Below are positions 1 to 8,412 of a stretch of DNA of 64,000 nt, piece by piece. Positions within the stretch are counted from its first letter, which is position 1. Each line of letters opens with the position of its first letter. A model generated the notes under the pieces. That model was not told where the DNA came from. It did no database searches and saw nothing but the letters and a program-made list of their open reading frames with translations. Source of the DNA: Pseudomonas antarctica (GTDB lineage Bacteria; Pseudomonadota; Gammaproteobacteria; Pseudomonadales; Pseudomonadaceae). The stretch is taken from the NCBI RefSeq assembly GCF_001647715.1, contig NZ_CP015600.1, positions 2,604,001 to 2,668,000 of the forward strand, given 5' to 3'. A program made the translations under genes and the position numbers.

Positions 1-1
1 A

Positions 2-328
2 TTCCTCGGGGTAACGGCCAAGCAACTTCTGGTCCTGGTGACCGTTGGGGGCGTGGCTGCTTATCTCTTCAATAATCACGATGAACACACGCCGGAAAAT
101 CTCGCCCTTGAGGCGTTTATCCGTTCCCAGGAACAGGTGGGCGAGCAGGTGGGCGCGGTGCTGGAAATTGCGTTGGTCAGGCAGGTGGTTGCCTATCCCG
201 GTTACGGCACGTCGGGCTACAAGCGATCGCTGTATGCCGTCGAAGGGGAGCGGGGGCAATTGATGGTGACGCTCAGGCAAATGGACGGTGAGCAGGGCGT
301 CGAGGTGACGGAAATACGTCGGCCGTGA
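2..328 (+). CDS. Coa1-like small membrane-anchored protein, 5' end cut by the window
   Basis: The frame is open to the left edge, so the real start lies outside; the GTG at 38 falls inside a hydrophobic stretch and is unlikely to be the start. Visible are a short hydrophobic segment (codons before and after position 38, ending in VAAYLF) and then a soluble domain of about 80 residues with an alternating Y-x-V-x-G-x-x-G pattern (YAVEGERGQ). A membrane anchor followed by this compact domain resembles the Coa1/DUF1783 family of cytochrome oxidase assembly-type proteins. The family call rests on pattern only and no catalytic residue is visible. The next gene is convergent (stop at 389). Confidence 0.5.
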   Translation, partial: FLGVTAKQLLVLVTVGGVAAYLFNNHDEHTPENLALEAFIRSQEQVGEQVGAVLEIALVRQVVAYPGYGTSGYKRSLYAVEGERGQLMVTLRQMDGEQGVEVTEIRRP

Positions 329-388
329 TCACCCAGCCCAGTCAACGCCATCAATGGCCAGGACTGAGCAGGTCGATAAGGCGGGATC

Positions 389-625
389 TTATGAGGCGAG
401 AACCGTTGGCGATTCGCGGGTGATAACGGTCCCCGACTGGATCAATCTGAATTCTTCGCCGTCCAGTTTCTCTACACGATCGCCAATGGCCAGCTTGTAG
501 GTAGTGGTGGGCGCCGAGCCAGCCGGGTCGCTTTGCGCCGGGTTGGATTCCTGGAACTCATGCACCGAATACACGCGTCCTTCCGCGTCTCTGGCATGGA
601 ACTGTCCGACAAGTACTGCAGCCAT
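389..625 (-). CDS. Conserved hypothetical protein, about 78 aa
   Basis: Small acidic, soluble protein with no signal peptide or membrane segment. I do not recognise a named family. The reading frame extends to an ATG at 679, but the ATG at 625 is preferred: AGAGG lies about 10 bases upstream of it, while nothing resembling a ribosome binding site precedes 679. From 625 the protein begins MAAVLVGQFHARD and ends TRESPTVLAS. It sits convergent to the Coa1-like gene and divergent from the FMN reductase, with about 230 bp of intergenic sequence before the latter. Function unknown. Confidence 0.6.
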   Translation of the reverse strand: MAAVLVGQFHARDAEGRVYSVHEFQESNPAQSDPAGSAPTTTYKLAIGDRVEKLDGEEFRLIQSGTVITRESPTVLAS

Positions 626-853
626 CTGTTTAGAACCTCTGGAGATAAACACTCGATTTGCGGTTCTGTAGACCGTCATGGAGCGGGGTAGTTTACCTAT
701 GGAAAAAAAATACTATTCGTTGATGTTTTCAGACGCTTCCTACGCGAGCTACGGCGAGTCAAACGTCTTGGGGATGATCAAAACCTTCTGGTGAACCCGT
801 CGCGAAGACTCTATAACTACAAGCTCCTTTAGTCAGACGTCGGGAAAACCCCA

Positions 854-1411
854 ATGAGCAAGGTCTACACGATTGCCGTCCTGGTCGGCAGCTTGAGAAA
901 AGAGTCGATCAACCGCAAGGTCGCCCTGGCGTTGGCCGAACTGGCCCCTGCCAATCTCAAATTGAACATTGTTGAAATTGGCGATTTGCCGCTCTACAAC
1001 GAGGACATCGACGGGGCATCACCGCCCGCAGCCTACAGTACTTTCCGTCAGCAGGTACGTTCATCCGACGCGGTGCTGTTCGTGACCCCGGAATACAACC
1101 GTTCCGTGCCTGCGCCGTTGAAGAATGCCATCGACGTTGGTTCGCGACCGTACGGGCAAAGCGTCTACAGCGGCAAGCCTGGGGCGATCATCAGTGTGTC
1201 GCCGGGGGCGATTGGAGGCTTTGGTGCCAACCATCATCTGCGCCAGTCCCTGGTGTTCCTCGATGTGCCGTGCATGCAGCAGCCGGAAGCGTACCTGGGT
1301 GGGGCGGGCAGTGTGTTTGATGAGGCGGGTAAGGTGTCGGAGAAGACCAAGCCGTTCTTGCAGGCGTTTATTGATGCTTATGGGAAATGGGTTGAGAAGC
1401 AGTCGGGCTGA
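854..1411 (+). CDS. NAD(P)H-dependent FMN reductase (ChrR/YieF type)
   Basis: A 185-residue flavodoxin-fold reductase, the usual length for the FMN_red family. Residues 9-20 (VLVGSLRKESIN) form the N-terminal FMN phosphate-binding loop, and PEYNRSVPAPLKNAID around residue 80 is the second flavin-binding signature shared by chromate/quinone reductases such as ChrR and YieF. Members are cytosolic, use NAD(P)H to reduce FMN-bound quinones, chromate or azo compounds, and are linked to redox stress. Which electron acceptor is physiological cannot be read here. The gene stands alone; a long repeat element begins 13 bp after its stop. Confidence 0.85.
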   Translation: MSKVYTIAVLVGSLRKESINRKVALALAELAPANLKLNIVEIGDLPLYNEDIDGASPPAAYSTFRQQVRSSDAVLFVTPEYNRSVPAPLKNAIDVGSRPYGQSVYSGKPGAIISVSPGAIGGFGANHHLRQSLVFLDVPCMQQPEAYLGGAGSVFDEAGKVSEKTKPFLQAFIDAYGKWVEKQSG

Positions 1412-1424
1412 TCGGGTTGGTTGG

Positions 1425-2281
1425 GTACATATCCGTTGCTGCGGTAACGGCGGCTTAGGGTTCCGCCCTTACGGCGGGTCACTTTTTTACAAAGCGCCTA
1501 AAAAAGTAACCAAAAAACGCTTTGCCCCACCACTCGGTGCCTCGCCTGGGCTCGGCATGCCCGCACTCCGGCTTGAATCCGTGGGCCGCCGCAATGGGCC
1601 ATCCCTGGCCCAGTGCGGCTAACCCGGCGTCCTGCCGGGTTACCCACGGATTCAAGCCTGCGTTCGGCCATCGTGGTTAACGGGGCCTGTCAGATCAAGA
1701 TCAACAGCAGAGCACGGCGGCCTGAAAGCCGACCTGAGTGGTTGAAGCAAAAGCAGGGCAACAGCACAGCAACACCACTTTTACCGGGTGAATTGAGTTC
1801 CAAATGTGGGAGCGGGCTTGCTCGCGAATGCGGTGTGTCAGTCAACTCATTTGTAACTGACACACCGCATTCGCGAGCAAGCCCGCTCCCACATTTGATT
1901 GGGTTCAGCTTCCAAGATCAGGTCGGCTGTCAGGCCGCCTCGGTTTTGCTTTTGATCTAACCACTCAGGTCGGCTACCAGGCCGCCGTGCTCTGCTTTTG
2001 ATCTTGATCTGCTGTTGATCTTAGGCGCCCCGTTAACCACGCTGGCCGAACGCAGGCTTTGGAGCGTGGGTAAACCGGCAGGACGCCGGTTTAGCCGCGA
2101 TGGGCCAAGGATGGCCCATGGCGGCGGCCCACGGTCCAAAGCCTGCGTGAGGGCACACCGAGCCTAGGCGAGGTGCCGAGTGGTGGGGCAAGAGCCCTTT
2201 GGTTACTTTGGGGCTTTTCCAAAGTGACCCGCCGTAAGGGCGGAACCCATGTCAGCCGTAACCCAAACAACGGATATGTAC
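1425..2281. repeat. Long structured inverted-repeat element, copy 1
   Basis: This fills the whole convergent gap between the FMN reductase and poxB. The left arm starts GTACATATCCGTTG (1425) and the right arm ends with CAACGGATATGTAC (2281). Reversed, the right arm (about 1997-2281) tracks the left arm (1425-1710) for roughly 285 bp with many substitutions, including the blocks GGTTCCGCCCTTACGGCGGG, CCCCACCACTCGG and GGTTAACGGGGC. Within the left arm, CTTGAATCCGTGGG (from 1572) pairs with CCCACGGATTCAAG, and nested stems AACCCGGC/GCCGGGTT and TGGGCCA/TGGCCCA lie inside it. Arms at 21511 and 25817 are nearly identical in sequence. A REPIN sits in the centre. ORFs inside are products of the repeat. 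Confidence 0.85.
1801..1897. repeat. REPIN with perfect 42-bp arms
   Basis: Positions 1801-1842 and 1856-1897 are exact reverse complements, 42 bp each, around a 13-base loop. The arm contains the P. fluorescens REP core TGTGGGAGCGGGCTTGCTCG. Two REPs in head-to-head order are the usual mobile unit (REPIN), moved in trans by RAYT transposases; none is encoded in the window. Perfect arms suggest recent insertion or repair against each other. Confidence 0.92.
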
Positions 2282-2300
2282 ACAAATCCCCCCACCACCC

Positions 2301-4025
2301 TCAGCGCAACCAGTTGGTGCGCGCCAACTCGATCACTTCATCACCGCGCCCGCTCATCACCGCCTTGAGCATGTACAGGCTGAAACCCTTGGCCTGTTCC
2401 AACTTGATGCTGGGCGGCATCACCAGTTCCTGCGTGGCGGTAACGACGTCCACCAGCACCGGGCCGTCATGCGCCAGGGCTCGGCGCAAGGCCGGTTCGA
2501 GGTCTTCGGATTGTTCCACGCGAATGCCGAGGATGCCCATGGCATTGGACATGGCCGCGAAATCCGGATTTTTCAATTCAGTGCCGGTGTCGAGGTAGCC
2601 AGCGGCTTTCATTTCCATGGCGACAAACCCGAGTGACGAGTTATCGAACACGATGACTTTGACCGGCAATTTCAATTGCGCCAACGAGATGAAATCGCCC
2701 ATCAACATGGCAAACCCACCGTCGCCGGACATCGAAATGACCTGGCGCCCGGGGAAAGCCGCTTGTGCGCCGATGGCCTGCGGCATGGCATTGGCCATCG
2801 AACCGTGGTTGAACGAACCGATCAGGCGGCGTTTGCCGTTCATTTTCAAGTAGCGCGCAGCCCAGACGGTGGGTGAGCCGACGTCGGCGGTGAAGATGGC
2901 ATCGTCATCCGCCAACTCGCTGAGTAAGCGCGCCACGTATTGCGGGTGGATCGGCCGGTCAGCCTTTGAGGGCTCTGCCAGGTCATCCAGGCCTTGGCGG
3001 GCCTTCTCGTAATGCTTCAGTGAGGTGTCGAGAAAGCTGCGGTCGGCCTTGCGGGTCAGGCGCGGCAACAGTGCTTCGATGGTCTCGCTGACGTCGGCAG
3101 CGATACCCAGGTCCAGCGTGGCCCGGCGCCCCAGCGCCTGCGGGTTGCGGTCGACCTGGATGATTTTCGCGTCGGTCGGGTAGAACTGGCGGTACGGGAA
3201 GTCGGTGCCGAGCATGATCAGCGTGTCGCAGTTGAGCATGGCGTGATAACCGGAGCTGAAACCGATCAAGCCGGTCATGCCCACATCAAACGGGTTGTCC
3301 CACTCCACATGCTCTTTACCGCGCAAGGCATGCACCACCGGCGCGCCCAAGGCATCGGCCAGGGCCACCACTTGGTCGTGGGCGCCGGCACAGCCGCTGC
3401 CGCACAGCAGGGTGACTTTCTGGCTGCCCTCAAGGATCTCGGTGAGGCGTTGCAGGTCCTGCTCCGCCGGCAAAGTGCGCGGTGCGTGCAGGGCCGGCCA
3501 CGGCTTGAGCTTGTCTTGTACTTCCAGCAGCGACACATCGCCAGGAATCACCACCACCGCCACGCCACGGTTGAGGATCGCCGAGCGCATGGCGCGGTGC
3601 AGCACCTGGGGCATTTGCTCGGGGTTGGTCACCAGCTCGATAAAGTGGCTGCACTCTTTGAACAGTTCCTGGGGATGGGTTTCCTGAAAGTAGTTCAGGC
3701 CGATTTCCGAGGAGGGAATCTGTGCGGCAATGGCCAGCACCGGGACATGGTTGCGATGGCAGTCGAACAGGCCATTGATCAAATGCAGGTTGCCCGGCCC
3801 GCAACTGCCGGCGCACACCGTCAGTTCGCCGGTGGCGGCGGCTTCGGCACCGGCGGCGAAGGCGGCGACTTCTTCGTGGCGCACGTGCATCCACTCGATG
3901 CTGTCCATGGTGCGCAGGGCGTCGGTCAGGCCATTGAGGCTGTCGCCGGTCAGGCCCCAGATGCGTTTGATGCCCGCCTGTTCAAGGGTGGTCGCCAATT
4001 GCTGGGCCAGGTTGATTTTCGCCAT
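2301..4025 (-). CDS. poxB: Pyruvate dehydrogenase (quinone), thiamine-diphosphate dependent
   Basis: Peripheral membrane flavoprotein that oxidatively decarboxylates pyruvate to acetate and CO2 and passes electrons to ubiquinone. The 574-residue length matches E. coli PoxB (572). The N-terminal PYR domain has [10 protein letters not shown] and the [14 protein letters not shown] stretch carrying the catalytic Glu. The PP domain has GDGGFAML followed by FDNSSLG, the GDG...N thiamine-diphosphate/Mg site. The C-terminus [17 protein letters not shown] closely matches the E. coli lipid-activated tail. The ATG at 4025 is chosen because a GGAG lies 6 bases upstream; an ATG four codons earlier would place that site inside the gene. 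Its 3' end abuts the copy-1 repeat element. Confidence 0.95.
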   Translation of the reverse strand: MAKINLAQQLATTLEQAGIKRIWGLTGDSLNGLTDALRTMDSIEWMHVRHEEVAAFAAGAEAAATGELTVCAGSCGPGNLHLINGLFDCHRNHVPVLAIAAQIPSSEIGLNYFQETHPQELFKECSHFIELVTNPEQMPQVLHRAMRSAILNRGVAVVVIPGDVSLLEVQDKLKPWPALHAPRTLPAEQDLQRLTEILEGSQKVTLLCGSGCAGAHDQVVALADALGAPVVHALRGKEHVEWDNPFDVGMTGLIGFSSGYHAMLNCDTLIMLGTDFPYRQFYPTDAKIIQVDRNPQALGRRATLDLGIAADVSETIEALLPRLTRKADRSFLDTSLKHYEKARQGLDDLAEPSKADRPIHPQYVARLLSELADDDAIFTADVGSPTVWAARYLKMNGKRRLIGSFNHGSMANAMPQAIGAQAAFPGRQVISMSGDGGFAMLMGDFISLAQLKLPVKVIVFDNSSLGFVAMEMKAAGYLDTGTELKNPDFAAMSNAMGILGIRVEQSEDLEPALRRALAHDGPVLVDVVTATQELVMPPSIKLEQAKGFSLYMLKAVMSGRGDEVIELARTNWLR

Positions 4026-4102
4026 GAAGAACTCCAATCGTCAGTGAGGTAAAAAATTGCTGATCAATAGGGGACAGTTCGATCACGGCGAATGCTCCGC
4101 TC

Positions 4103-5335
4103 TTAATGTGAAGATTGCGTCATGGCGGCGCGGTATTGGCGGGTGCGGCGGGCGATAAACCACTGGTCGCGGACCAACGCCATCCACGGTGCGACCTTCG
4201 GCTTGGGCAGGTGGCCGCGGCTCAGGCGGCGCATCTGGTAACGCACCACCGCCAGCGTGGCGAGGGCTGCCAGGGGTTTGCGCTGCCAGTTGATGGGTTT
4301 GAGTTGCGGGTTCAGATCGCGCCCTTCGCGCCAGTGTTTGATCAGTTGTGGTTCCAGCGTCAGGGCGGTGGCGATGCCGGCCATGGCAATGCCGCTGTCC
4401 AGCACCTGCTGCACGATTGGCAGGCGACGAATACCGCCGGTGACCATCAGCGGCATGTTGGCGAGGGTTGCAAGCGCTTTGGCAAATTCCAGGAAGTACG
4501 CTTCACGCGCCAGGGTACGGCCGTCCCGCGCGTCTCCTTGCATCGCCGGGGCCTCATAGCTGCCGCCGGATAACTCGAGCAGGTCGATGGGCAACGGGTT
4601 GAGCATCTCGACCACCGCGCGCGCATCGGCCTCTTCGAACCCGCCGCGCTGGAAGTCCGCCGAGTTGAGCTTTACCGCCACACAAAAGGACGGGCTGACG
4701 TTGGCGCGCACTGCGTTGATCACCTCCAGCAGCAGGCGCGCACGGTTTTCCAGCGAGCCGCCCCAGCGATCGGTACGCAGGTTGCTCAGCGGCGAGAGAA
4801 ACTGGCTGAGCAAATAGCCATGCGCTGCGTGGATTTGCACCCCGGTAAACCCGGCTTTCTCGGCCAGGCGCGCGCTGGTGGCGAAGCGCTTGATCACGTC
4901 TTGAATGTCGTGCTCGGTCATGGCCCTGGGCTTGGCAAACATCTTCGAAAAACCGCCCAGCTCGAGTGCTACCGCTGAGGGCGCCAAGGCTTGCTGGCCC
5001 AGATTGGCCATGGTCTGGCGCCCCGGATGGCTGAGCTGCACCCAAAAGTGCACGCCCTTGGCGCGGGCAACATCGGCCCATTCACGGAAGCTCTCCAGGT
5101 GCTGCTCATCTTCCAGGGCCACGCCGCCGGGGCCGGTCATGGCGTGGCGGTCGATCATCACGTTGCCGGTCAGTAATAAACCGGGCTCACCGTCCGCCCA
5201 GGTCTTGTACAACTGCTTCAATTCGCGCGAGGGCGCTTGCCGGGCGTCGGCCATATTCTCTTCCATCGCCGCCTTGGCGATGCGGTTGGTAAGGATTTGG
5301 CCGTTGGGCAGTTGCAAGGCTTCAAAGGGCGACAT
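4103..5335 (-). CDS. NADH:flavin oxidoreductase, Old Yellow Enzyme family
   Basis: FMN-containing TIM-barrel oxidoreductase of about 410 residues. Characteristic pieces are GVQIHAAHGYLLSQFLSP (His pair that binds the substrate carbonyl), NLRTDRWGGSLENRARL (family signature) and a C-terminal VTGGIR phosphate-binding loop. Such enzymes reduce activated alkenes or unusual electrophiles, and the true substrate is unknown. The ATG at 5335 has AGGAG 8 bases upstream; an in-frame ATG at 5434 lies upstream of the promoter described at 5364-5394 and is rejected. It is transcribed divergently from a MerR regulator that probably controls it. Confidence 0.88.
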   Translation of the reverse strand: MSPFEALQLPNGQILTNRIAKAAMEENMADARQAPSRELKQLYKTWADGEPGLLLTGNVMIDRHAMTGPGGVALEDEQHLESFREWADVARAKGVHFWVQLSHPGRQTMANLGQQALAPSAVALELGGFSKMFAKPRAMTEHDIQDVIKRFATSARLAEKAGFTGVQIHAAHGYLLSQFLSPLSNLRTDRWGGSLENRARLLLEVINAVRANVSPSFCVAVKLNSADFQRGGFEEADARAVVEMLNPLPIDLLELSGGSYEAPAMQGDARDGRTLAREAYFLEFAKALATLANMPLMVTGGIRRLPIVQQVLDSGIAMAGIATALTLEPQLIKHWREGRDLNPQLKPINWQRKPLAALATLAVVRYQMRRLSRGHLPKPKVAPWMALVRDQWFIARRTRQYRAAMTQSSH

Positions 5336-5363
5336 GGATTGACTCCTGGGCGGGGGAGGCCTC

Positions 5364-5394
5364 AGGCTAAGCTTAAAGTTAACTTTAATGTCAA
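5364..5394 (-). promoter_or_regulatory. MerR-type promoter/operator of the OYE gene
   Basis: On the minus strand a perfect -35 box TTGACA (5394-5389) is followed by a 19-base spacer and TAGCCT (5369-5364). Almost the whole spacer is a perfect 16-bp palindrome, TTAAAGTTAACTTTAA (5373-5388). An over-long 19-bp spacer with a centred palindrome is the hallmark of promoters activated by MerR-family proteins through DNA untwisting. The merR start lies 20 bp to the right. Confidence 0.8.
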
Positions 5395-5407
5395 GCAGGG
5401 CGTGGCA

Positions 5408-5812
5408 ATGAATATTGGTGAGCTGGCAAAACAAAGCGGGCTGGCAGCGTCGCGTATCAGGTTCTACGAGGCCGAAGGGCTGATCAGCCAGGTGGGGCGC
5501 CAGGCCAATGGCTATCGACGCTATTCAGCACAAGCGTTGCAGACCCTGCAACTGATTCAGAGCGCGCAGCAGGCCGGGTTTACCTTGCAGGAACTCAAGG
5601 CGCTGATGCCAGCACCAGGCGAGCACAAGCGCGATGAATTGGTCGAGGCACTGGAGCGTAAGGTGCAGCAGATCGAAGCGATGCAGGCGCAGTTGGCCCA
5701 GAGCAAAGCTCAGTTGCTGGGCGTGATCGAGGCGGTGCGGGCCCAGCCGGCAGATGTGCCGTGTTCCATAGGGCAGAAGCACGTGCTGGCGTCGATCAAA
5801 ATCAATTCATAA
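5408..5812 (+). CDS. MerR-family transcriptional regulator
   Basis: A 134-residue regulator. Residues 1-70 form the winged helix-turn-helix (NIGELAKQSGLAASRIRFYE, then NGYRRYSAQALQTLQLI). Residues 78-110 form the dimerisation coiled coil. The C-terminus has one Cys (PCSIGQ) but no metal-binding Cys cluster, so a metal sensor of the MerR/ZntR kind is unlikely; organic or electrophile sensing would fit the neighbouring flavin oxidoreductase. The ATG at 5408 is used because the residues upstream in frame do not belong to the family. Divergent from the OYE gene, whose promoter contains a palindrome suited to this protein. Confidence 0.88.
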   Translation: MNIGELAKQSGLAASRIRFYEAEGLISQVGRQANGYRRYSAQALQTLQLIQSAQQAGFTLQELKALMPAPGEHKRDELVEALERKVQQIEAMQAQLAQSKAQLLGVIEAVRAQPADVPCSIGQKHVLASIKINS

Positions 5813-5840
5813 AAAAGCCCTGGCATGCCAGGGCTTTTTC
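5811..5840. terminator. Bidirectional intrinsic terminator
   Basis: The stem AGCCCTGGCATGCCAGGGCT (5816-5835) is a perfect palindrome flanked by a run of A on the left and T on the right, so it serves both the merR gene ending at 5812 and the convergent DUF934 gene ending at 5853. Confidence 0.9.
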
Positions 5841-5852
5841 ATGCGCTAACGT

Positions 5853-6347
5853 TTAGCGACGACGGAACAAGGGCAGCGGTTCATCCGTTGCGGCTTGATA
5901 CGTCACCGAGAAGTCCTTGAGGCTTTCCAACGCTTCATACGGGTCTTTGTCGGCGCGCAAGGCGAAGGCATCGAACCCGCAGCGGTGCAGATAAAACAGC
6001 TGGTCGCGCAGCACATCGCCAATCGCGCGCAGCTCGCCTTTGAAACCGTAGCGGTCTCGCAGCAGGCGTGCGTTGGAGTAGTTGCGACCGTCGGTGAAGG
6101 CCGGGAAGTTCAGGGCGATGACCTGGAAGTGTTCCACGTCGTTGCCGATTTCTTCGGCTTCTTCATCGGCGTCCAGCCACACACCCAGGCCGCCGTCGCG
6201 GGCCTTGAGCGCATGGGCGTGCTCGCGCCACAGGGCCAACGGTACGATCAGGTCGTCGCAGTTGGAAATGCCATCGAAGCTCGCGTCCTTGGGCAGCAGG
6301 TGCCAGGTTTCGTCGAGGACTTCGTTGTTCTTAATGATTCGCTGCAT
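5853..6347 (-). CDS. DUF934 protein, sulfite-reductase partner
   Basis: A 164-residue soluble protein beginning MQRIIKNNEVLDETW, with FPAFTDGRNYSNARLLRDRY and the GELRAIGDVLRDQLFYLHRCGFDAF stretch typical of DUF934. It is nearly always encoded directly after cysI in Pseudomonas and related proteobacteria and is presumed to assist sulfite reduction; no biochemical role is evident from the sequence. Its start lies inside the end of cysI (17-bp overlap), indicating translational coupling. The reading frame continues upstream to 6407, but those residues run inside cysI and do not fit the family. Confidence 0.88.
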   Translation of the reverse strand: MQRIIKNNEVLDETWHLLPKDASFDGISNCDDLIVPLALWREHAHALKARDGGLGVWLDADEEAEEIGNDVEHFQVIALNFPAFTDGRNYSNARLLRDRYGFKGELRAIGDVLRDQLFYLHRCGFDAFALRADKDPYEALESLKDFSVTYQAATDEPLPLFRRR

Positions 6348-7989
6348 AGACGCGCTCCTTGAACAGGTCGATGCCAATGCGCTGGTAGGTGTCGATGAAA
6401 CGCTCATCTTCGGTGCGCTGTTCGATGTACACGTCGATCAGCTTGCCGATCACCTCGGGCATGGCTTCCTGGGCGAAGGACGGGCCGAGGATCTTGCCCA
6501 GGCTCGCATCGCGGCTGGCGCTGCCACCCAGGGACACTTGGTAGAATTCTTCGCCTTTCTTGTCCACGCCCAGGATGCCGATGTGGCCGACGTGGTGGTG
6601 ACCACAGGCGTTCATGCAACCGGAGATGTTCAGGTCCAGCTCGCCGATGTCGAACAGGTAGTCCAGGTCGTCGAAACGGCGCTGGATCGATTCGGCGATC
6701 GGGATCGATTTGGCGTTGGCCAGGGAGCAGAAGTCGCCGCCCGGGCAGCAGATGATGTCGGTCAGCAGGCCGATGTTCGGCGTGGCGAAACCGCCTTCGC
6801 GCAGCTCGCCCCACAGGGTGAACAGTTGGCTCTGTTCAACGTCGGCGAGAATGATGTTCTGCTCATGGGAGGTGCGCAGTTGGCCGAAGCTGTAGCGCTC
6901 GGCCAGGTCGGCGACGGCGTCCAGCTGTTTGTCGGTGATATCGCCCGGTGCAACGCCGGTGGGTTTCAGCGACAGGGTCACCGCGACATAGCCCGGCTTT
7001 TTGTGCGCCAGGGTGTTGCGGGTACGCCAGCGGGCGAAACCTGGGTGCTGCTGGTCAAGGTCGGCCAGCGCAGCTTCCTGGTTGCTCAGGGCTTTGTACT
7101 CAGGGTCGACGAAGTGCTTGGCGACGCGGTGTACTTCGGCTTCGGTCAGGGTGGTCTGGCCGCCGCGCAGGTGTTCCATTTCAGCGTCGACTTTCTGGGC
7201 AAATACCTCAGGGGTCAGCGCTTTGACCAGGATCTTGATCCGGGCCTTGTACTTGTTGTCACGACGGCCGTAGCGGTTGTAGACCCGCAAAATGGCATCG
7301 AGGTAGCTCAACAGGTCCTGCCATGGCAGGAATTCATTGATGAATGCGCCGACGACCGGTGTACGACCGAGGCCGCCACCGACCAGCACACGGAAGCCCA
7401 GCTCGCCGGCTGCGTTGTGCACCGGCTCAAGGCCAATGTCATGCACTTCGATGGCGGCGCGGTCCGAGGTCGAGCCATTGATGGCGATCTTGAACTTGCG
7501 CGGCAAGTAGGCGAATTCCGGGTGAAAGGTGGTCCACTGACGGACGATTTCACACCAGGGGCGCGGGTCGATCAGCTCGTCGGCGGCTACGCCGGCGAAT
7601 TGGTCGGTGGTCACGTTGCGCAGGCAGTTACCGCTGGTCTGAATGGCGTGCATCTGCACGGTCGCCAGTTCAGCCAGGATGTCCGGCACGTCCTCCAGCG
7701 CCGGCCAGTTGAACTGCACGTTCTGGCGGGTACTGATGTGGGCATAGCCTTTGTCGAAGTCACGGGCAATCTTGGCCATCATGCGCGTCTGGCGCGAGGT
7801 CAGTTGGCCATAAGGCACGGCCACCCGCAGCATCGGCGCAAAGCGCTGAACATAAAGGCCATTTTGCAGGCGCAGAGGGCGGAACTCTTCCTCGCTCAGC
7901 TCACCTGCCAAGTAGCGTCGGGTCTGATCACGGAACTGCTTGACGCGGTCCTCGATGATGCGCTGATCGTATTCGTCGTATACGTACAT
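6331..7989 (-). CDS. cysI: Sulfite/nitrite reductase hemoprotein (siroheme, 4Fe-4S)
   Basis: A 552-residue siroheme enzyme of assimilatory sulfur metabolism that reduces sulfite to sulfide with six electrons. The substrate/siroheme arm is in the N-terminal half (ISTRQNVQFNW). The cluster cysteines are CCPGGDFCSLA near residue 420 and SGCMNACGHH near residue 462. The ATG at 7989 (MYVYDEYDQ) has AGGA five bases upstream; the frame's earlier ATG at 8076 adds an unrelated basic stretch and is rejected. Followed by DUF934 with overlapping ends, the standard Pseudomonas pair. Sulfur-starvation control by CysB is likely from the family, but no site was identified here. Confidence 0.93.
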   Translation of the reverse strand: MYVYDEYDQRIIEDRVKQFRDQTRRYLAGELSEEEFRPLRLQNGLYVQRFAPMLRVAVPYGQLTSRQTRMMAKIARDFDKGYAHISTRQNVQFNWPALEDVPDILAELATVQMHAIQTSGNCLRNVTTDQFAGVAADELIDPRPWCEIVRQWTTFHPEFAYLPRKFKIAINGSTSDRAAIEVHDIGLEPVHNAAGELGFRVLVGGGLGRTPVVGAFINEFLPWQDLLSYLDAILRVYNRYGRRDNKYKARIKILVKALTPEVFAQKVDAEMEHLRGGQTTLTEAEVHRVAKHFVDPEYKALSNQEAALADLDQQHPGFARWRTRNTLAHKKPGYVAVTLSLKPTGVAPGDITDKQLDAVADLAERYSFGQLRTSHEQNIILADVEQSQLFTLWGELREGGFATPNIGLLTDIICCPGGDFCSLANAKSIPIAESIQRRFDDLDYLFDIGELDLNISGCMNACGHHHVGHIGILGVDKKGEEFYQVSLGGSASRDASLGKILGPSFAQEAMPEVIGKLIDVYIEQRTEDERFIDTYQRIGIDLFKERVYAANH

Positions 7990-8222
7990 ATAGGTCCTGT
8001 TCTCGGCAAATCTGCGCGCACGGCCGCGCACTCCCAACGGAGCCGGCGCACGATACCAGTTTGCGTTTATGCGCAAAAGTGATGTTTGAGTATATGTAAA
8101 TAACCAAATTGACTAATGAGAACGGTTATCGCGATACCCACATTTGTCATGCGGGCAATCATGATCTTTACTGTCGTCGAGTCTTAGTGCAATCACCTAT
8201 AAAACCGACAAGAGGCGATGCG

Positions 8223-8336
8223 ATGAGCAATTCGACCAAAGCCCGTAAACCTGACAGTACCGTTGACGCCTGGGCCATTTTGTTCCTGATAATTCTGGTG
8301 GTCGGAACCGCCGTGTTCTGGGTTAGCCACCAATAA
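8223..8336 (+). CDS. Small single-pass membrane protein, 37 aa
   Basis: Encodes a basic N-terminus (MSNSTKARKPDSTVDAW) followed by one hydrophobic helix, AILFLIILVVGTAVFWV, ending SHQ. GAGG lies about 9 bases before the ATG, and the spacing and charge pattern are those of a real N-in membrane peptide. The frame is open further upstream, but the ATG at 8223 is the only start with a binding site. It sits between cysI (divergent) and the periplasmic binding protein. Function unknown. Confidence 0.65.
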   Translation: MSNSTKARKPDSTVDAWAILFLIILVVGTAVFWVSHQ

Positions 8337-8412
8337 AAGAAGGTTGGTTGAGCCTCGATTGACTGCCAGTTTGCCACTATCATGGCGGCCAACATTCAAG
8401 GCTCAAACGACT

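Noticed and set aside
1425..2281. Insertion sequence with terminal inverted repeats
   Set aside because: No transposase frame, no target-site duplication seen at the ends, and the arms are inverted copies of the entire half, not short termini.
1613..2285. Several ORFs of 60-140 codons inside the repeat elements (also near 21496-22478 and 25808-26463), some repeated with identical protein ends
   Set aside because: They recur only because the repeat recurs, occupy both strands of palindromes, lack ribosome binding sites and differ at every degraded arm. They are non-coding repeat sequence.
4026..4037. Upstream ATG of poxB (four codons earlier)
   Set aside because: Using it would place the GGAG binding site of the downstream ATG inside the coding sequence.
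6082..8082. A 666-codon plus-strand frame opposite cysI
   Set aside because: Shadow of cysI and DUF934, with no family similarity and no binding site.
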